Counted from the stretch's first letter, positions 52,415 to 61,059 are shown. The stretch: 64,000 nucleotides of DNA from Streptomyces sp. JJ36 (GCF_021696945.1 NZ_JACYHE010000002.1:62001-126000); one strand, 5' to 3'. Made by a program: numbers and translations. The notes: generated by a model not told the origin, from the sequence alone.

Positions 52415-54265
52415 ATGAAGATCAAGCGCGTCCGCATCGAGAACTTCCGCTGCCTGCACGAGGTGGACATCGCGATGGAGGACATCACCTCCTTCCTCGG
52501 ACCGACCGGGGCGGGCAAGTCCACCGTGTTGCGCGCCCTCGACTGGTTCTTCAACGGGGAGAAGTCCGTCGGGCTGAGCGACGAGGACCTGCACTCGTCC
52601 GGCGACGGGACGCGCATCACCGTCGAGGTCGAGTTCGACGACCTGACCGCGGCGGACCGGGAGGCTCTGGGCCCTCGGTACGCACCTCAGGAGGCGGGCA
52701 GCCTGATCGTGTGGCGCAGCTGGGAGAGCGGCGAGGACAAGATCACGGCAAAGGGCCTCGCCTATCCGCCCTTCGAGGAGATCCGGCAGGAGTCCGGTGC
52801 GATGCCGAAGCGCAGGGCGTACAACGCCCTCCGGGAGGCACATCCCGACCTCGGCCTTCCGGCGGCCGGCAGCGCCGGTGCCGTCGACGACGCGATGCGC
52901 ACCTGGGAGCTGGAGCACCGGGACCAGCTCAAGGAGACGGAGATCGCCGGGACCCACTTCTTCGGCTTCGCGGGCCAGGGGAAGCTGGCGGAGCTGGTCG
53001 ACTTCGTCTTCGTCTCCGCGGACCTCCGTGCCACGGAGGAGACCCACGACGGGAAGTCCACGGCGCTCGGACGCCTCCTCGATCACGCCGTGGACCGCAC
53101 GGAGGTCACCGAGCGGATCAACAAGATCGAGGAGAGCGTCGCCGCCGACCGCGAGAAGGCACACTTCGACGTCTACGGCGCGGTGCTCGAGGAGCTGTCG
53201 AGCGCGCTCTCCCGCGAGATCGAGACGCTCACGGCCGGGCGGAAGGTGCGGGTCACGCCGACGGTGCAGGCGCCCAAACCGCCCCGGACCCAGTTCGGCG
53301 TGCGCGTCCAGGACGGCTTCGCGGACACCACGGTGGACCGGCAGGGCCACGGCTTCCAGCGGGCCCTGATCCTCGCCGCCCTGAAGCACCTGGCCGAGCG
53401 CCGGCAGCCGGAGGACAGCGCGCGGGCCCTGTGCCTCGCGATCGAGGAGCCGGAGCTCTTCCAGCACCCGGCCCAGGCCCGGACGTTCGCCCAGGTGCTC
53501 CGCGCCCTGGTCGGTTCGTCGGACGGCCGGGCGCAGGTGATGTACGCGACGCACAGCCCCGCCTTCATCGACCAGCGGAGCTTCCACCAGGTGCGCCGGC
53601 TGGGCCGTGCCCGGGCAGACGGTCACCCGGTGACGGAGGTGGGGCATGTGGCGGAGGAGATGCTCATCGAGGTCCTCGGGCAATTCGGGGTCCGGGCGGA
53701 CGCCATCCGGAGGCGGGCGGGTCTCCAGTGTGTGGAGAACCTCGCCGAGGGGTTCTTCGCGGACGTCGCCGTGCTCGTGGAGGGGAACACCGACATCGCC
53801 GTCCTCCAGGCGTGCGCGGAGCGGCAGGGGCTGAACCTCGGCGCCCGCGGGATCGTCTTCGTGCGGGCCGGCGGCAAGGACAACCTGATGCTGAGCCATG
53901 CCGTGCTCACCGCGCTCGGCGTCCGCTGCTACACCGTCTTCGACGGTGACGCGGGGGAGAAGGACGCTGACAAGAAGGCCCGCGACAACGTCAACCTGCT
54001 CGGTTACCTCGGGGGCGAGCGACGGGCCTGGCCGGACACCACATCCGAGCAGCACCACACGGTCTTCGCCAGGAACCTCGAGGCGTATCTCTCCCTGTAC
54101 TGGCCCGGGTGGAAGGAGCGGCGTGACGCTCTCATCGCCTCGGGACAGGGGCACAAGACGAAGAACGCCGTGACCTACGGAGAGGCGGCGCGCACCGCGG
54201 CGACCGAGCCGCCGGACCTGATCCACGCACTCCTGGAGAACGTGCAGGCGCTCGCGCGCTCCTGA
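52415..54265 (+). CDS. OLD-family ATP-dependent nuclease (AAA + TOPRIM)
   Basis: 616 residues. SMC-type ATPase: IENFRCLHEVDI, Walker A GPTGAGKST (29-37), a GHGFQRALIL signature (311-320), Walker B AIEEPE (342-347) and the H-loop YATHSP (378-382). A C-terminal TOPRIM domain follows with VLVEGNTD (Glu456) and FDGDAGEKD (Asp510, Asp512), the metal-binding residues of OLD nucleases. Relatives act alone in phage exclusion or with a helicase (Gabija); no UvrD-like gene is present. ATG follows ACAGGAAA. Confidence 0.9.
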   Translation: MKIKRVRIENFRCLHEVDIAMEDITSFLGPTGAGKSTVLRALDWFFNGEKSVGLSDEDLHSSGDGTRITVEVEFDDLTAADREALGPRYAPQEAGSLIVWRSWESGEDKITAKGLAYPPFEEIRQESGAMPKRRAYNALREAHPDLGLPAAGSAGAVDDAMRTWELEHRDQLKETEIAGTHFFGFAGQGKLAELVDFVFVSADLRATEETHDGKSTALGRLLDHAVDRTEVTERINKIEESVAADREKAHFDVYGAVLEELSSALSREIETLTAGRKVRVTPTVQAPKPPRTQFGVRVQDGFADTTVDRQGHGFQRALILAALKHLAERRQPEDSARALCLAIEEPELFQHPAQARTFAQVLRALVGSSDGRAQVMYATHSPAFIDQRSFHQVRRLGRARADGHPVTEVGHVAEEMLIEVLGQFGVRADAIRRRAGLQCVENLAEGFFADVAVLVEGNTDIAVLQACAERQGLNLGARGIVFVRAGGKDNLMLSHAVLTALGVRCYTVFDGDAGEKDADKKARDNVNLLGYLGGERRAWPDTTSEQHHTVFARNLEAYLSLYWPGWKERRDALIASGQGHKTKNAVTYGEAARTAATEPPDLIHALLENVQALARS

Positions 54266-54279
54266 GCGGGCGCCCGCTC
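54264..54279 (+). terminator. 16-bp palindrome at end of OLD nuclease gene
   Basis: GAGCGGGCGCCCGCTC is perfectly self-complementary and overlaps the last two bases of the stop codon. It may fold into a short terminator stem. Confidence 0.4.
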
Positions 54280-54821
54280 CCAGCCGGGCACGCCACGCGC
54301 CGGCCGGGTGAGTGGGATGCCCACGGTGACCGCCTCGTCCGTTATCAGGACATAACGCTCCATAACACCGCATGAAGGCCCCAAGGGTGTGCACCCAGCG
54401 TGCTGTTCACCGCAGAGATCCAGGGGGTCCTCATCGGCAGGCCGGTCCCTTAGCATGAGCGGCCAATGAAGCGAACTTCCTTTCGGTCATCATGGCGGAG
54501 CCCCCGTTGAGGGCGGAGGCAGCGGCGAGACCGGCAACGGTGTGCACAGCGGGACCTGCCCGCGGTGCCCGGGGCCGGCCTTCGTCCTGTCACTGCTGCT
54601 CACCGGGGGCTGCCGCGCGGCCACCGCCCGGGCGCGGCACACCCTGTCCGGTTACGCCGCCACGCTGTGCCACAGGGGCGTGAGCGCCCGGTATCCCGTT
54701 CCGGCCACCGGCCTCCCTCGGCCGAGGAAGGCCACGCCCCGCCGTCCCCACCGACTGCCTGCCACGTCCCTTTCGCGTGCTGGCCGGCGGCCTCATCTCC
54801 CAGAACCAGAGGGCGTCTCCT
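54266..54821. other. 556-bp gene-free interval before cstA
   Basis: No supported gene. It holds the palindrome at 54264 and ATAAC repeats at 54341-54366; the remainder (54400-54820) is GC-rich with several short self-complementary patches and could be a long 5' leader of cstA. I could not match it to a known riboswitch. Confidence 0.5.
54341..54366. promoter_or_regulatory. GTTAT / ATAAC / ATAAC repeats upstream of cstA
   Basis: GTTAT at 54341-54345 faces ATAAC at 54352-54356 (6-base gap), followed by another ATAAC at 54362-54366, exactly 10 bp on. Spacing of one helical turn suggests cooperative protein binding. AT-rich patch in GC-rich surroundings. Confidence 0.4.
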
Positions 54822-56522
54822 ATGAATGCACTTCCGTTGCTCGTGATCGGCCTTGCGATGTTCGCGGGCGGATATCTCCTGTACTCGAAGTTCCTGGGCA
54901 ACCGCGTCTACAAGCTGGACGCGTCCTTCCGGACGCCCGCGCACGAACTGCAGGACGGCGTGGACTACGTCCCGACCAACAAGTTCGTGCTGTGGGGCCA
55001 CCACTTCACCTCGGTCGCGGGCGCGGCGCCGATCGTCGGCCCTGCCGTCGCCGTGATCTGGGGCTGGCTGCCCGCGTTCCTGTGGGTCACCCTCGGCACG
55101 GTCTTCTTCGCGGGCATGCACGACCTGGGCGCCCTGTGGGCCTCGGCGCGCAACAAGGGCCGCTCGATCGGCGCGCTCTCCGGCCGCTACATCGGCGGCC
55201 GGGGCGCCAACCTCTTCCTCGTCGTGATCTTCCTGCTGCTCCTGATGGTGGTCGCGGCCTTCGCGGTGGTCATCAAGAACCTGCTGATCTCCACGCCCTC
55301 GGCGGTGATCCCCGCCTGGGGCGCGGTCGCGGTGGCACTGCTGGTCGGCCAGGCGGTCTACCGCTACAAGATGAGCCTCGGCCTGGTCACCGTGGTCGGC
55401 GTCGCGGCGCTCTACGGCCTGATCCTGCTCGGCGACGCCGTCCCGGTGGAGCTGCCCGACCCGATCCTGGGCATGTCCCCGGCGACCTTCTGGATCGTCG
55501 CCCTCTTCGTCTACGCCGGCATAGCCTCCCTGCTGCCCGTGTGGGTGCTGCTCCAGCCGCGTGACTACATCAACGGCGTCCAGCTCTTCGTCGGGCTCGG
55601 CATCCTGTTCGTCTCGGTGCTGCTGAGCGCACCGTCGATCGTCGCCCCGGCCTTCAACGACGCCGTGCCCGCGGGCACCCCGGACCTGCTGCCGCTGCTC
55701 TTCGTCACCATCGCCTGCGGCGCGATCTCCGGCTTCCACGGCATGGTCTCCTCGGGCACCAGCTCGAAGCAGCTCGACAAGGAGACCGACGCCCGGTTCG
55801 TCGGCTACTTCGGTGCCATCGGTGAGGGCCTGCTCGCGCTCGGTGCGATCATCGCCGCCGTCGCGGGCTTCCGCACCCTGGCCGACTGGGAGGCCGTCTA
55901 CACCGCCTTCGGCGACGGCGGCGTGGGGGCGTTCGTCGACGGAGGCGGCGCGATCGTCCACAGCGGTCTGGGCCTGCCCACCTCGCTGAGCTCGACGGTC
56001 CTGGCCACCATGGCGATCCTGTTCGCCGCCACCACCATGGACACCGGTCTGCGCCTGCTGCGCTTCGTCGTCCAGGAGGCCGGCGAGGTCGCCAAGGTGA
56101 AGATCAACAACGGTGTCGGCACCCTCGTCGCGCTCGTCGCCGGTATGGGGCTGACCTTCAGTCAGGGCGCCGAGGGCGCCGGCGGCCTCCGCATCTGGCC
56201 GCTGTTCGGCACCAGCAACCAGCTTCTGGCCTCCCTGACCCTCTCCATCGTCGCGGTCATGCTGATCCGCAAGCGGCGCAATCCCCTGCCTGCGCTGGTG
56301 CCGCTCGCGGTGGTGTTCGTGATGGCGTTCTGGGCCGCGCTCGTGCAGCTCGGCGACCTCTACGACGCCCGGGACTGGCTGCTGCTGGTCATCGACGTCG
56401 TCATCATCGTCGCCGCCGTGTGGGTCGCCTTCGAGGCGGTCGTCGCGATGCGGCGGGCGTCCCAGGAGCCGCCGGAGGCCCTGGACGCCGATGTGACGGA
56501 GACGGCGGAGCTGAAGGGATGA
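54822..56522 (+). CDS. cstA: CstA-family carbon starvation / peptide-pyruvate transporter
   Basis: 566 residues with about sixteen hydrophobic segments. YKLDASFRTPAHELQDGVDYVPTNKFVLWGHHFTSVAGAAPIVGP near residues 30-75 is the CstA signature, and GFHGMVSSGTSSKQLDKE follows in the middle. Known members import peptides or pyruvate during carbon starvation. ATG 54822 follows GAGGG. It ends in ATGA overlap with the next gene, and a third gene (ArsA type) is coupled to that. Confidence 0.93.
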   Translation: MNALPLLVIGLAMFAGGYLLYSKFLGNRVYKLDASFRTPAHELQDGVDYVPTNKFVLWGHHFTSVAGAAPIVGPAVAVIWGWLPAFLWVTLGTVFFAGMHDLGALWASARNKGRSIGALSGRYIGGRGANLFLVVIFLLLLMVVAAFAVVIKNLLISTPSAVIPAWGAVAVALLVGQAVYRYKMSLGLVTVVGVAALYGLILLGDAVPVELPDPILGMSPATFWIVALFVYAGIASLLPVWVLLQPRDYINGVQLFVGLGILFVSVLLSAPSIVAPAFNDAVPAGTPDLLPLLFVTIACGAISGFHGMVSSGTSSKQLDKETDARFVGYFGAIGEGLLALGAIIAAVAGFRTLADWEAVYTAFGDGGVGAFVDGGGAIVHSGLGLPTSLSSTVLATMAILFAATTMDTGLRLLRFVVQEAGEVAKVKINNGVGTLVALVAGMGLTFSQGAEGAGGLRIWPLFGTSNQLLASLTLSIVAVMLIRKRRNPLPALVPLAVVFVMAFWAALVQLGDLYDARDWLLLVIDVVIIVAAVWVAFEAVVAMRRASQEPPEALDADVTETAELKG

Positions 56523-56779
56523 CACCGTCCCGCTGGGCCGCGTTCCGGGCCGGGCTGGAGGAGTTCTACGCCGGTCCCTACCGGCGTACCTTCGCCCGCG
56601 CCCGGCGCGAGGAGGACGACCTCTTCCGGATGGTCGTCCTCGCGGAGGCACTGGGCGTGCCCGACCCGGCGGCGTACTACACCGCCGAGCTCATGCCCGC
56701 CCTCTACGAGGACTTCCACGCCTGGCACCGCCGGATGGGCATGGACCGCTCACCGCTGGAGCATGTCGGGTGCTGCTAG
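56519..56779 (+). CDS. Cory-CC-star-like small protein
   Basis: 86 residues ending in EHVGCC, the C-terminal Cys pair that gives the cory-CC-star family its name. The body (RWAAFRAGLEEFYAGPYRRTFARARREEDDLFRMVVLAEALG and following) is soluble and helical. The ATG overlaps the cstA stop, and the last 10 bp overlap the start of the ArsA-type gene. Function unknown; terminal cysteines could bind metal or lipid, or act with the ATPase. Confidence 0.82.
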   Translation: MTPSRWAAFRAGLEEFYAGPYRRTFARARREEDDLFRMVVLAEALGVPDPAAYYTAELMPALYEDFHAWHRRMGMDRSPLEHVGCC

Positions 56780-57765
56780 ACCTCCTCGCCCCGCGCAGGG
56801 TCGTCTTCACCGGCGGCAAGGGCGGGGTCGGCAAGACGTCCGTCGCCGCGGCGCTCGCCCTGGGCCGTGCCCGGGCGGGCGCCCGCGTGCTGCTGGTCTC
56901 GACCGATCCCGCCCACAACCTCGGCCACCTGTGGGACCGCCCCGTCGGCGACGAGCCCGTACGCCTCGCCGGCCCCGGGGACCTCGCCCCCGGAGCCGGG
57001 GGTACGGCCGGTCACGTCGACGGGCTGGAGATCGACCCGGAGCGCACGGTCGAACGGCACCTCTCCGCGGTCGCCGGGACGATGCGGCGGCTGCTCCCCG
57101 AGCGGATGCACGCACCGGCCGCCCGCCACCTGGAGCTGGCCCGGCAGGCGCCCGGCACCCACGAGTCGGCGGTGCTGGAACGGATCGCCGAGGCGGTGGA
57201 GCTGGGGGAGGACCGTTACGACCTGGTCGTCTTCGACACCGCCCCGTCCGGCCACACGCTGCGGCTGCTGGCGCTGCCCGAGCAGCTCACCTCCTGGACG
57301 GAGACCCTGCTCGCCAACCGGGACCGGTCCGAGCGGTTCGGCGCCGCGGTGCGTGGCCTCGGCGGCGGCGAGGAGACCGACCGCGACGCCGAGCTGCGCC
57401 GCATCCTGCTGCGCCGGCGCAACCGCTTCTCCCGGCTGCGCGAGGTGGTGACGGACCCGGCGCGGACCGGGTTCGTGCTCGTGCTGACCGCCGAACGCCT
57501 CCCGGTCGCCGAGACGCTGGAGGTGTACGGGAAACTCACCGGCCTCGGCGTCGACGTGGCCGCCCTCGTCGCCAACCGCCGTTCCCCGGCGGACGCCGGC
57601 GAGCTGCTCGCCCGCCGCCGCGAGCAGGAGGACGCGCACCTCGCCCGGCTGCGGCGGCAGGTCCCGGACGTACCGCTGCTCGACGTGCCGCTGCTGCCGG
57701 GGGACCTGGTGGGCACGGAGGCGCTGACCGCCCTGGCCGACCGGCTCGGGCCCTCCGCTCTCTGA
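56770..57765 (+). CDS. ArsA/GET3-type ATPase
   Basis: 331 residues starting at GTG inside the preceding gene. Deviant Walker A FTGGKGGVGKTSVAAALALG (residues 13-32), switch I STDPAHNLGHLW and switch II VVFDTAPSGHTLRLLALPEQ define the ArsA/GET3 group. One ATPase domain only. It lacks the arsenite-binding cysteines I would expect of a true ArsA, and no arsenite pump is near. Coupled to cstA and the CC-protein, it more likely helps a membrane or tail-anchored partner. Confidence 0.88.
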   Translation: MLLDLLAPRRVVFTGGKGGVGKTSVAAALALGRARAGARVLLVSTDPAHNLGHLWDRPVGDEPVRLAGPGDLAPGAGGTAGHVDGLEIDPERTVERHLSAVAGTMRRLLPERMHAPAARHLELARQAPGTHESAVLERIAEAVELGEDRYDLVVFDTAPSGHTLRLLALPEQLTSWTETLLANRDRSERFGAAVRGLGGGEETDRDAELRRILLRRRNRFSRLREVVTDPARTGFVLVLTAERLPVAETLEVYGKLTGLGVDVAALVANRRSPADAGELLARRREQEDAHLARLRRQVPDVPLLDVPLLPGDLVGTEALTALADRLGPSAL

Positions 57766-57837
57766 GCCCGGGAGGGTTCCGGACCACCTGCCGGCCCGTG
57801 CCGCATCACGGTGCCGCCCCCGCTGCCGCCTGTGGCG

Positions 57838-58239
57838 TCAGAGTTTCCTGACCACGGCGCGGTCGCGGCACAGGGCTCGCATGTCGTCCTCGTCGGACGT
57901 GAAGACGGTGACGGGGCCGCGCTGCCGGAGGGCGACGGCCGCCAGCGCGGCGTCGATGGCGTACTTGTGGCCGTGCAGCCCGGCCTCGCGGAGAAGCCCG
58001 ATCGCCTCCTTGGCGACCTCTTCGGTCACCGGCTCGACGTGGAAGCGGGACAGCGCCCCGTGCCAGGCCGGCCGGTACGTCTTCATGTCGTACGCCTCGA
58101 TGAGCGTCATCGATGTGGTGAGGACGCGGATACCCGCGCGGTCGGCGTCCTTGAGGCGCAGGCCCATGCGGCGCTCGCCCCTCACCCACCGGGACAGGCC
58201 CTCGCTGTCGAGCAGATAGCTCCCGGTGTGCGCGGTCAT
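57838..58239 (-). CDS. PIN-domain toxin (putative RNase)
   Basis: 133 residues. Acidic positions of the PIN fold: LLDSEGLSRW (Asp near 11), MTLIEAY (Glu), YAIDAALAAVALRQRG (Asp) and VFTSDEDDM (Asp). The ATG overlaps the stop of the upstream antitoxin gene in ATGA, the usual order antitoxin-toxin. Such VapC-like proteins cut RNA, often tRNA, when freed from the antitoxin. Confidence 0.85.
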   Translation of the reverse strand: MTAHTGSYLLDSEGLSRWVRGERRMGLRLKDADRAGIRVLTTSMTLIEAYDMKTYRPAWHGALSRFHVEPVTEEVAKEAIGLLREAGLHGHKYAIDAALAAVALRQRGPVTVFTSDEDDMRALCRDRAVVRKL

Positions 58240-58535
58240 GCGGCGCGCCGGCCGGGGGGAGCGGTGTCGTCCGGGCCCTCGTGCCGGGAACGGGCGAGTT
58301 CGGCGTGCTGCCGCTCGATCTCCCGGCGCTCGGCTTCGGCGTCGATCATCTCCGACTCCGTGACCTCGCCGTACTCCGACTCCCACCACGCGACGGCCTC
58401 ACGCAGCCGGTCCCGCTCGCGCTGACGCTCTATCGCCTGCGTGACGTAGCGGCTGAAGCCACCCGTCCCCACCTCGGCGCGGACGGCTTCGGCCAGCTCC
58501 TCGGGCAGGGTCACGGTGTACTTCCTGGTTGCCAT
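58236..58535 (-). CDS. Ribbon-helix-helix antitoxin
   Basis: 99 residues from ATG 58535 (ATG 58547 is an alternative). KYTVTLPEELAEAVRAEVGTGGFSRYVTQAI is a CopG/RHH DNA-binding fold; the acidic/basic helical C-terminus (EMIDAEAERREIERQHAELARS) would wrap the toxin. Likely autorepressor; two CCATACC repeats cover its start. Confidence 0.83.
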   Translation of the reverse strand: MATRKYTVTLPEELAEAVRAEVGTGGFSRYVTQAIERQRERDRLREAVAWWESEYGEVTESEMIDAEAERREIERQHAELARSRHEGPDDTAPPGRRAA

Positions 58536-58550
58536 ACCATCGACCATACC
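58532..58550. promoter_or_regulatory. CCATACC direct repeats at antitoxin start
   Basis: CCATACC at 58532-58538 and 58544-58550, 12 bp apart, overlapping the antitoxin start codons. RHH antitoxins typically bind short repeated sites of this spacing to repress their own operon. Confidence 0.45.
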
Positions 58551-58683
58551 GGTGGCCCGGGCGGCCGGCCACCGCTGGACCGGCGTGTCCGTCTCACGTG
58601 CCGCACCCGGGCGTGGGCCGTCTGCGCGGCGCTGCGGCACGCCGTCTGTCGCGGCGGCCCGCGGTGCGGGATCCTCTCGTGGC

Positions 58684-60297
58684 ATGACACGACTGAGTGC
58701 AAGCGGCAGATCCCGTAGGCGCATCGGAGCCTGGCTGGCCGTCGCCGGGCTCGGACTCACCCTCTCCTTCGGCTCACCCGCAGGAGCGGGCGCCGCCGGC
58801 GACCCCGGACTGGAGCGCACCCTGGACCGCGTCCTCGCCGACGAGCGGCTGGACGGCGGCGCGGCGAGCGTGGTGGTCAGCGACGCCGAGTCCGGCCGGG
58901 TGCTCTACGAGCACGGGTCCGGCACCCGGCTGATGCCCGCCTCCAACACCAAGCTGGCCACCTCCGTCGCCGCGATGGCCCTGCTCGGCCCGGACCACCG
59001 GTTCCGTACGGACGTGCTGACCGACGGCCGCCGGTACGGCGGGGTGCTCCGCGGCGACCTCTACCTGCGCGGCACCGGCGACCCCACCATGCTGGCCGAG
59101 GACTACGACCGGCTGGCGAAGCAGCTGGCGGACTCCGGCGTCCGCCGGGTGACCGGGCGGCTGGTCGCCGACGACACCCGCTTCGACGACCAGCGGCTCG
59201 GCCGGTCGTGGGCGGCCGACGACGAGAGCGCGTACTACTCGTCGCAGATCTCCCCGCTCAGCGTCGCCCCGGACACCGACTACGACGCCGGCACGGTCTA
59301 CATCGAGGCCGCCCCCGGCGACCGGCCGGGCGACGAGCCGAAAGTCACCGTCACCCCGCCGAACGACTACGTCACGATCGACGTCCGCGGCACCACCGTC
59401 CCCGAGGGCGAGCGGGACACCCTCGGCATCGAGCGCGAGCACGGCAACAACACCATCGTGATCGACGGCGACATCCCCGTCGGCGCCAACCCCACCCGCT
59501 CCTGGACCAGCGTCTGGGAGCCGACGGGCTACGCCGCCGCCGTCTTCCGCGACGCGCTGGCCGAGCACGGCGTACGGGTGCAGGGGCGGACCCGTCTGGG
59601 AAGGGCGACGCCCGCGGACGCCCGGCGGCTGGCGCACCACGACTCCATGCCGCTCTCCGAGCTGATGATCCCGTTCATGAAGCTCTCCAACAACAACCAC
59701 GCCGAGGTGCTGACCAAGGCCATGGGCGCCCAGGCCACCGGCCACGGCACCTGGGAGGCGGGCCTGGAGGCCATCGAGGGCTACCTGAAGAAGGAGGGCG
59801 TGGACACCGGCGAGCTGCGGCAGGTGGACGGCTCCGGGCTGTCCCGGATGAACCTCTTCCCCGGCGGGGAGCTGGCCGATCTGCTGGTGTCCGTACGGGA
59901 CGCGCCCTGGTACGACGCCTGGTACGCCTCGCTGCCGGTGGCTTGCGAGAGCGAACGCATGGTGGGCGGCACCCTCCGCTCCCGGATGTGCGACACCCCG
60001 GCGGCGCGGAACGCGCACGCCAAGACCGGCTCGCTCACCGGGGCCTCCGGGCTCTCCGGCTACGTGACCGACGCGAACGGCCGGGAGCTGGTGTTCAGCA
60101 TCCTGACCAACAACTACCTCGCCTCCTCGGTGAAGAGTCTGGAGGACGAGCTGGTGGTCGCGCTGGCCTCGTACGGCGGGGAGAGCGGGGATGCTCCCGC
60201 GGAGCGGAACCCGGGCGGCCCGGAGTCCGCCGCCCCGGACCGCGGCGCGCCCGTCCCGTCCCTGGAGTGCTCCTGGCAGAAGCCCCTGCGCTGCTGA
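58684..60297 (+). CDS. D-alanyl-D-alanine carboxypeptidase/endopeptidase (PBP4 type)
   Basis: 537 residues. A Sec signal (RRRIGAWLAVAGLGLTLSFG, cut near GAA-GD), then a class C penicillin-binding fold with MPASNTK (Ser87, Lys90), the SxN motif in MKLSNNNHAE, and HAKTGSL (KTG). The PBP4-specific insertion lies between. Trims or cuts stem peptides of peptidoglycan outside the cell. The last 60 residues are a Pro/Gly/Ala tail ending in SWQKPLRC. Followed by a 34-bp palindrome. Confidence 0.94.
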   Translation: MTRLSASGRSRRRIGAWLAVAGLGLTLSFGSPAGAGAAGDPGLERTLDRVLADERLDGGAASVVVSDAESGRVLYEHGSGTRLMPASNTKLATSVAAMALLGPDHRFRTDVLTDGRRYGGVLRGDLYLRGTGDPTMLAEDYDRLAKQLADSGVRRVTGRLVADDTRFDDQRLGRSWAADDESAYYSSQISPLSVAPDTDYDAGTVYIEAAPGDRPGDEPKVTVTPPNDYVTIDVRGTTVPEGERDTLGIEREHGNNTIVIDGDIPVGANPTRSWTSVWEPTGYAAAVFRDALAEHGVRVQGRTRLGRATPADARRLAHHDSMPLSELMIPFMKLSNNNHAEVLTKAMGAQATGHGTWEAGLEAIEGYLKKEGVDTGELRQVDGSGLSRMNLFPGGELADLLVSVRDAPWYDAWYASLPVACESERMVGGTLRSRMCDTPAARNAHAKTGSLTGASGLSGYVTDANGRELVFSILTNNYLASSVKSLEDELVVALASYGGESGDAPAERNPGGPESAAPDRGAPVPSLECSWQKPLRC

Positions 60298-60368
60298 GGA
60301 GGTGGCGCAGCCCGCACTCCTGAGGCAAGCCCCGAAACCTTGCCCGAGTTGTTCACGGTGTCGGCTGC

Positions 60369-60402
60369 TCCGGCGCATGAGTACGCGTACTCATGCGCCG
60401 GA
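60369..60402. terminator. 34-bp perfect palindrome after the carboxypeptidase gene
   Basis: Two 17-base arms meet at 60385/60386 with no loop; the core is GAGTACGCGTACTC. It lies 71 bases after the carboxypeptidase stop and 115 before the next start. It may be a terminator or an operator for the downstream gene. Confidence 0.6.
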
Positions 60403-60516
60403 CTGCGGTGAGAGGCAGAGTGAGGACAGGGAGCTTGCCGTGGGGCGTTTCGGGCGAGCTCTACGAGGAGCAATGCCGCGGCAGGAACGGCCTTTTCGGA
60501 GTGTGGGGAGGACTTC

Positions 60517-61053
60517 GTGGGAGCTGGGGAACGATCGGCGCTCTACGACTACATCGGCGTGGAGGGCCGGCTCCATCAGGGGGAGTCCGACGGCCGTGCC
60601 GGAACAGAGACCCGCATGTCACTGGCCTCCAGCGACGACGATCCCGGCTGGGCGGCGAACGGTAGTGGTGACGGGAGAGGCGGGCTGAGCTCCGACAGGA
60701 AGTTATGGACGGGGGTGTCCCAGGGCGTCGAGTCGCTGCGTACCAACCTCAAGAAGGCGATGACGAAGCTGGACGAGGGGCAGAAGGGCTTGGGAGCCGG
60801 TGACCTCGCTGTCACCGGTTTCGTGAGTGGCGCGGCGCAGCTGAGTGTCTACCAGTCCTGGGATCGCTACCTGGACCTGGTCAGTCGTGAGTGCGGCGAG
60901 CTCACCGGCAAGCTGGAGAAGGCCGGCAACGATCACTACAAGAACGACGAAGAGATCAGTGCCGCGTTCCAGCAGCAACGGACCAAGCCCGAAGAACCCG
61001 CGAGCGGGGGAGGCCATCCGTCCACCGGTGGTCACCCCTCCCAGGGGCGGTGA
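60517..61053 (+). CDS. WXG100-like helical protein with a TTA codon
   Basis: 178 residues from GTG 60517 behind GGGGAGGA. After a polar head, residues 60-155 are helical (LWTGVSQGVESLRTNLKKAM, YQSWDRYLDLVSRECGELTGKLEKAG) in a way that resembles ESX/WXG proteins; the tail is Gly/His/Pro-rich. Codon 63 is TTA (60703-60705), read in Streptomyces only by the bldA tRNA, so expression may be development-linked. It ends 6 bp before the DUF1023 gene, so a secreted pair is plausible. Less GC-rich than the core. Confidence 0.65.
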   Translation: MGAGERSALYDYIGVEGRLHQGESDGRAGTETRMSLASSDDDPGWAANGSGDGRGGLSSDRKLWTGVSQGVESLRTNLKKAMTKLDEGQKGLGAGDLAVTGFVSGAAQLSVYQSWDRYLDLVSRECGELTGKLEKAGNDHYKNDEEISAAFQQQRTKPEEPASGGGHPSTGGHPSQGR

Positions 61054-61059
61054 ACCTGA

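Noticed and set aside
48505..53949. Very long open frames on the wrong strand or frame, for example an uninterrupted plus-strand frame of about 1,800 codons here, and similar ones opposite leuA, hsdR and glyS
   Set aside because: Such frames are a by-product of extreme third-position G/C in the real genes; their translations are Arg/Gly/Ala/Pro-rich without motifs, and they overlap genes with clear domains.
54400..54820. Possible riboswitch before cstA
   Set aside because: I looked for conserved boxes of cobalamin, ydaO (c-di-AMP) and other known riboswitches and could not match any; only generic GC-rich pairing is visible.
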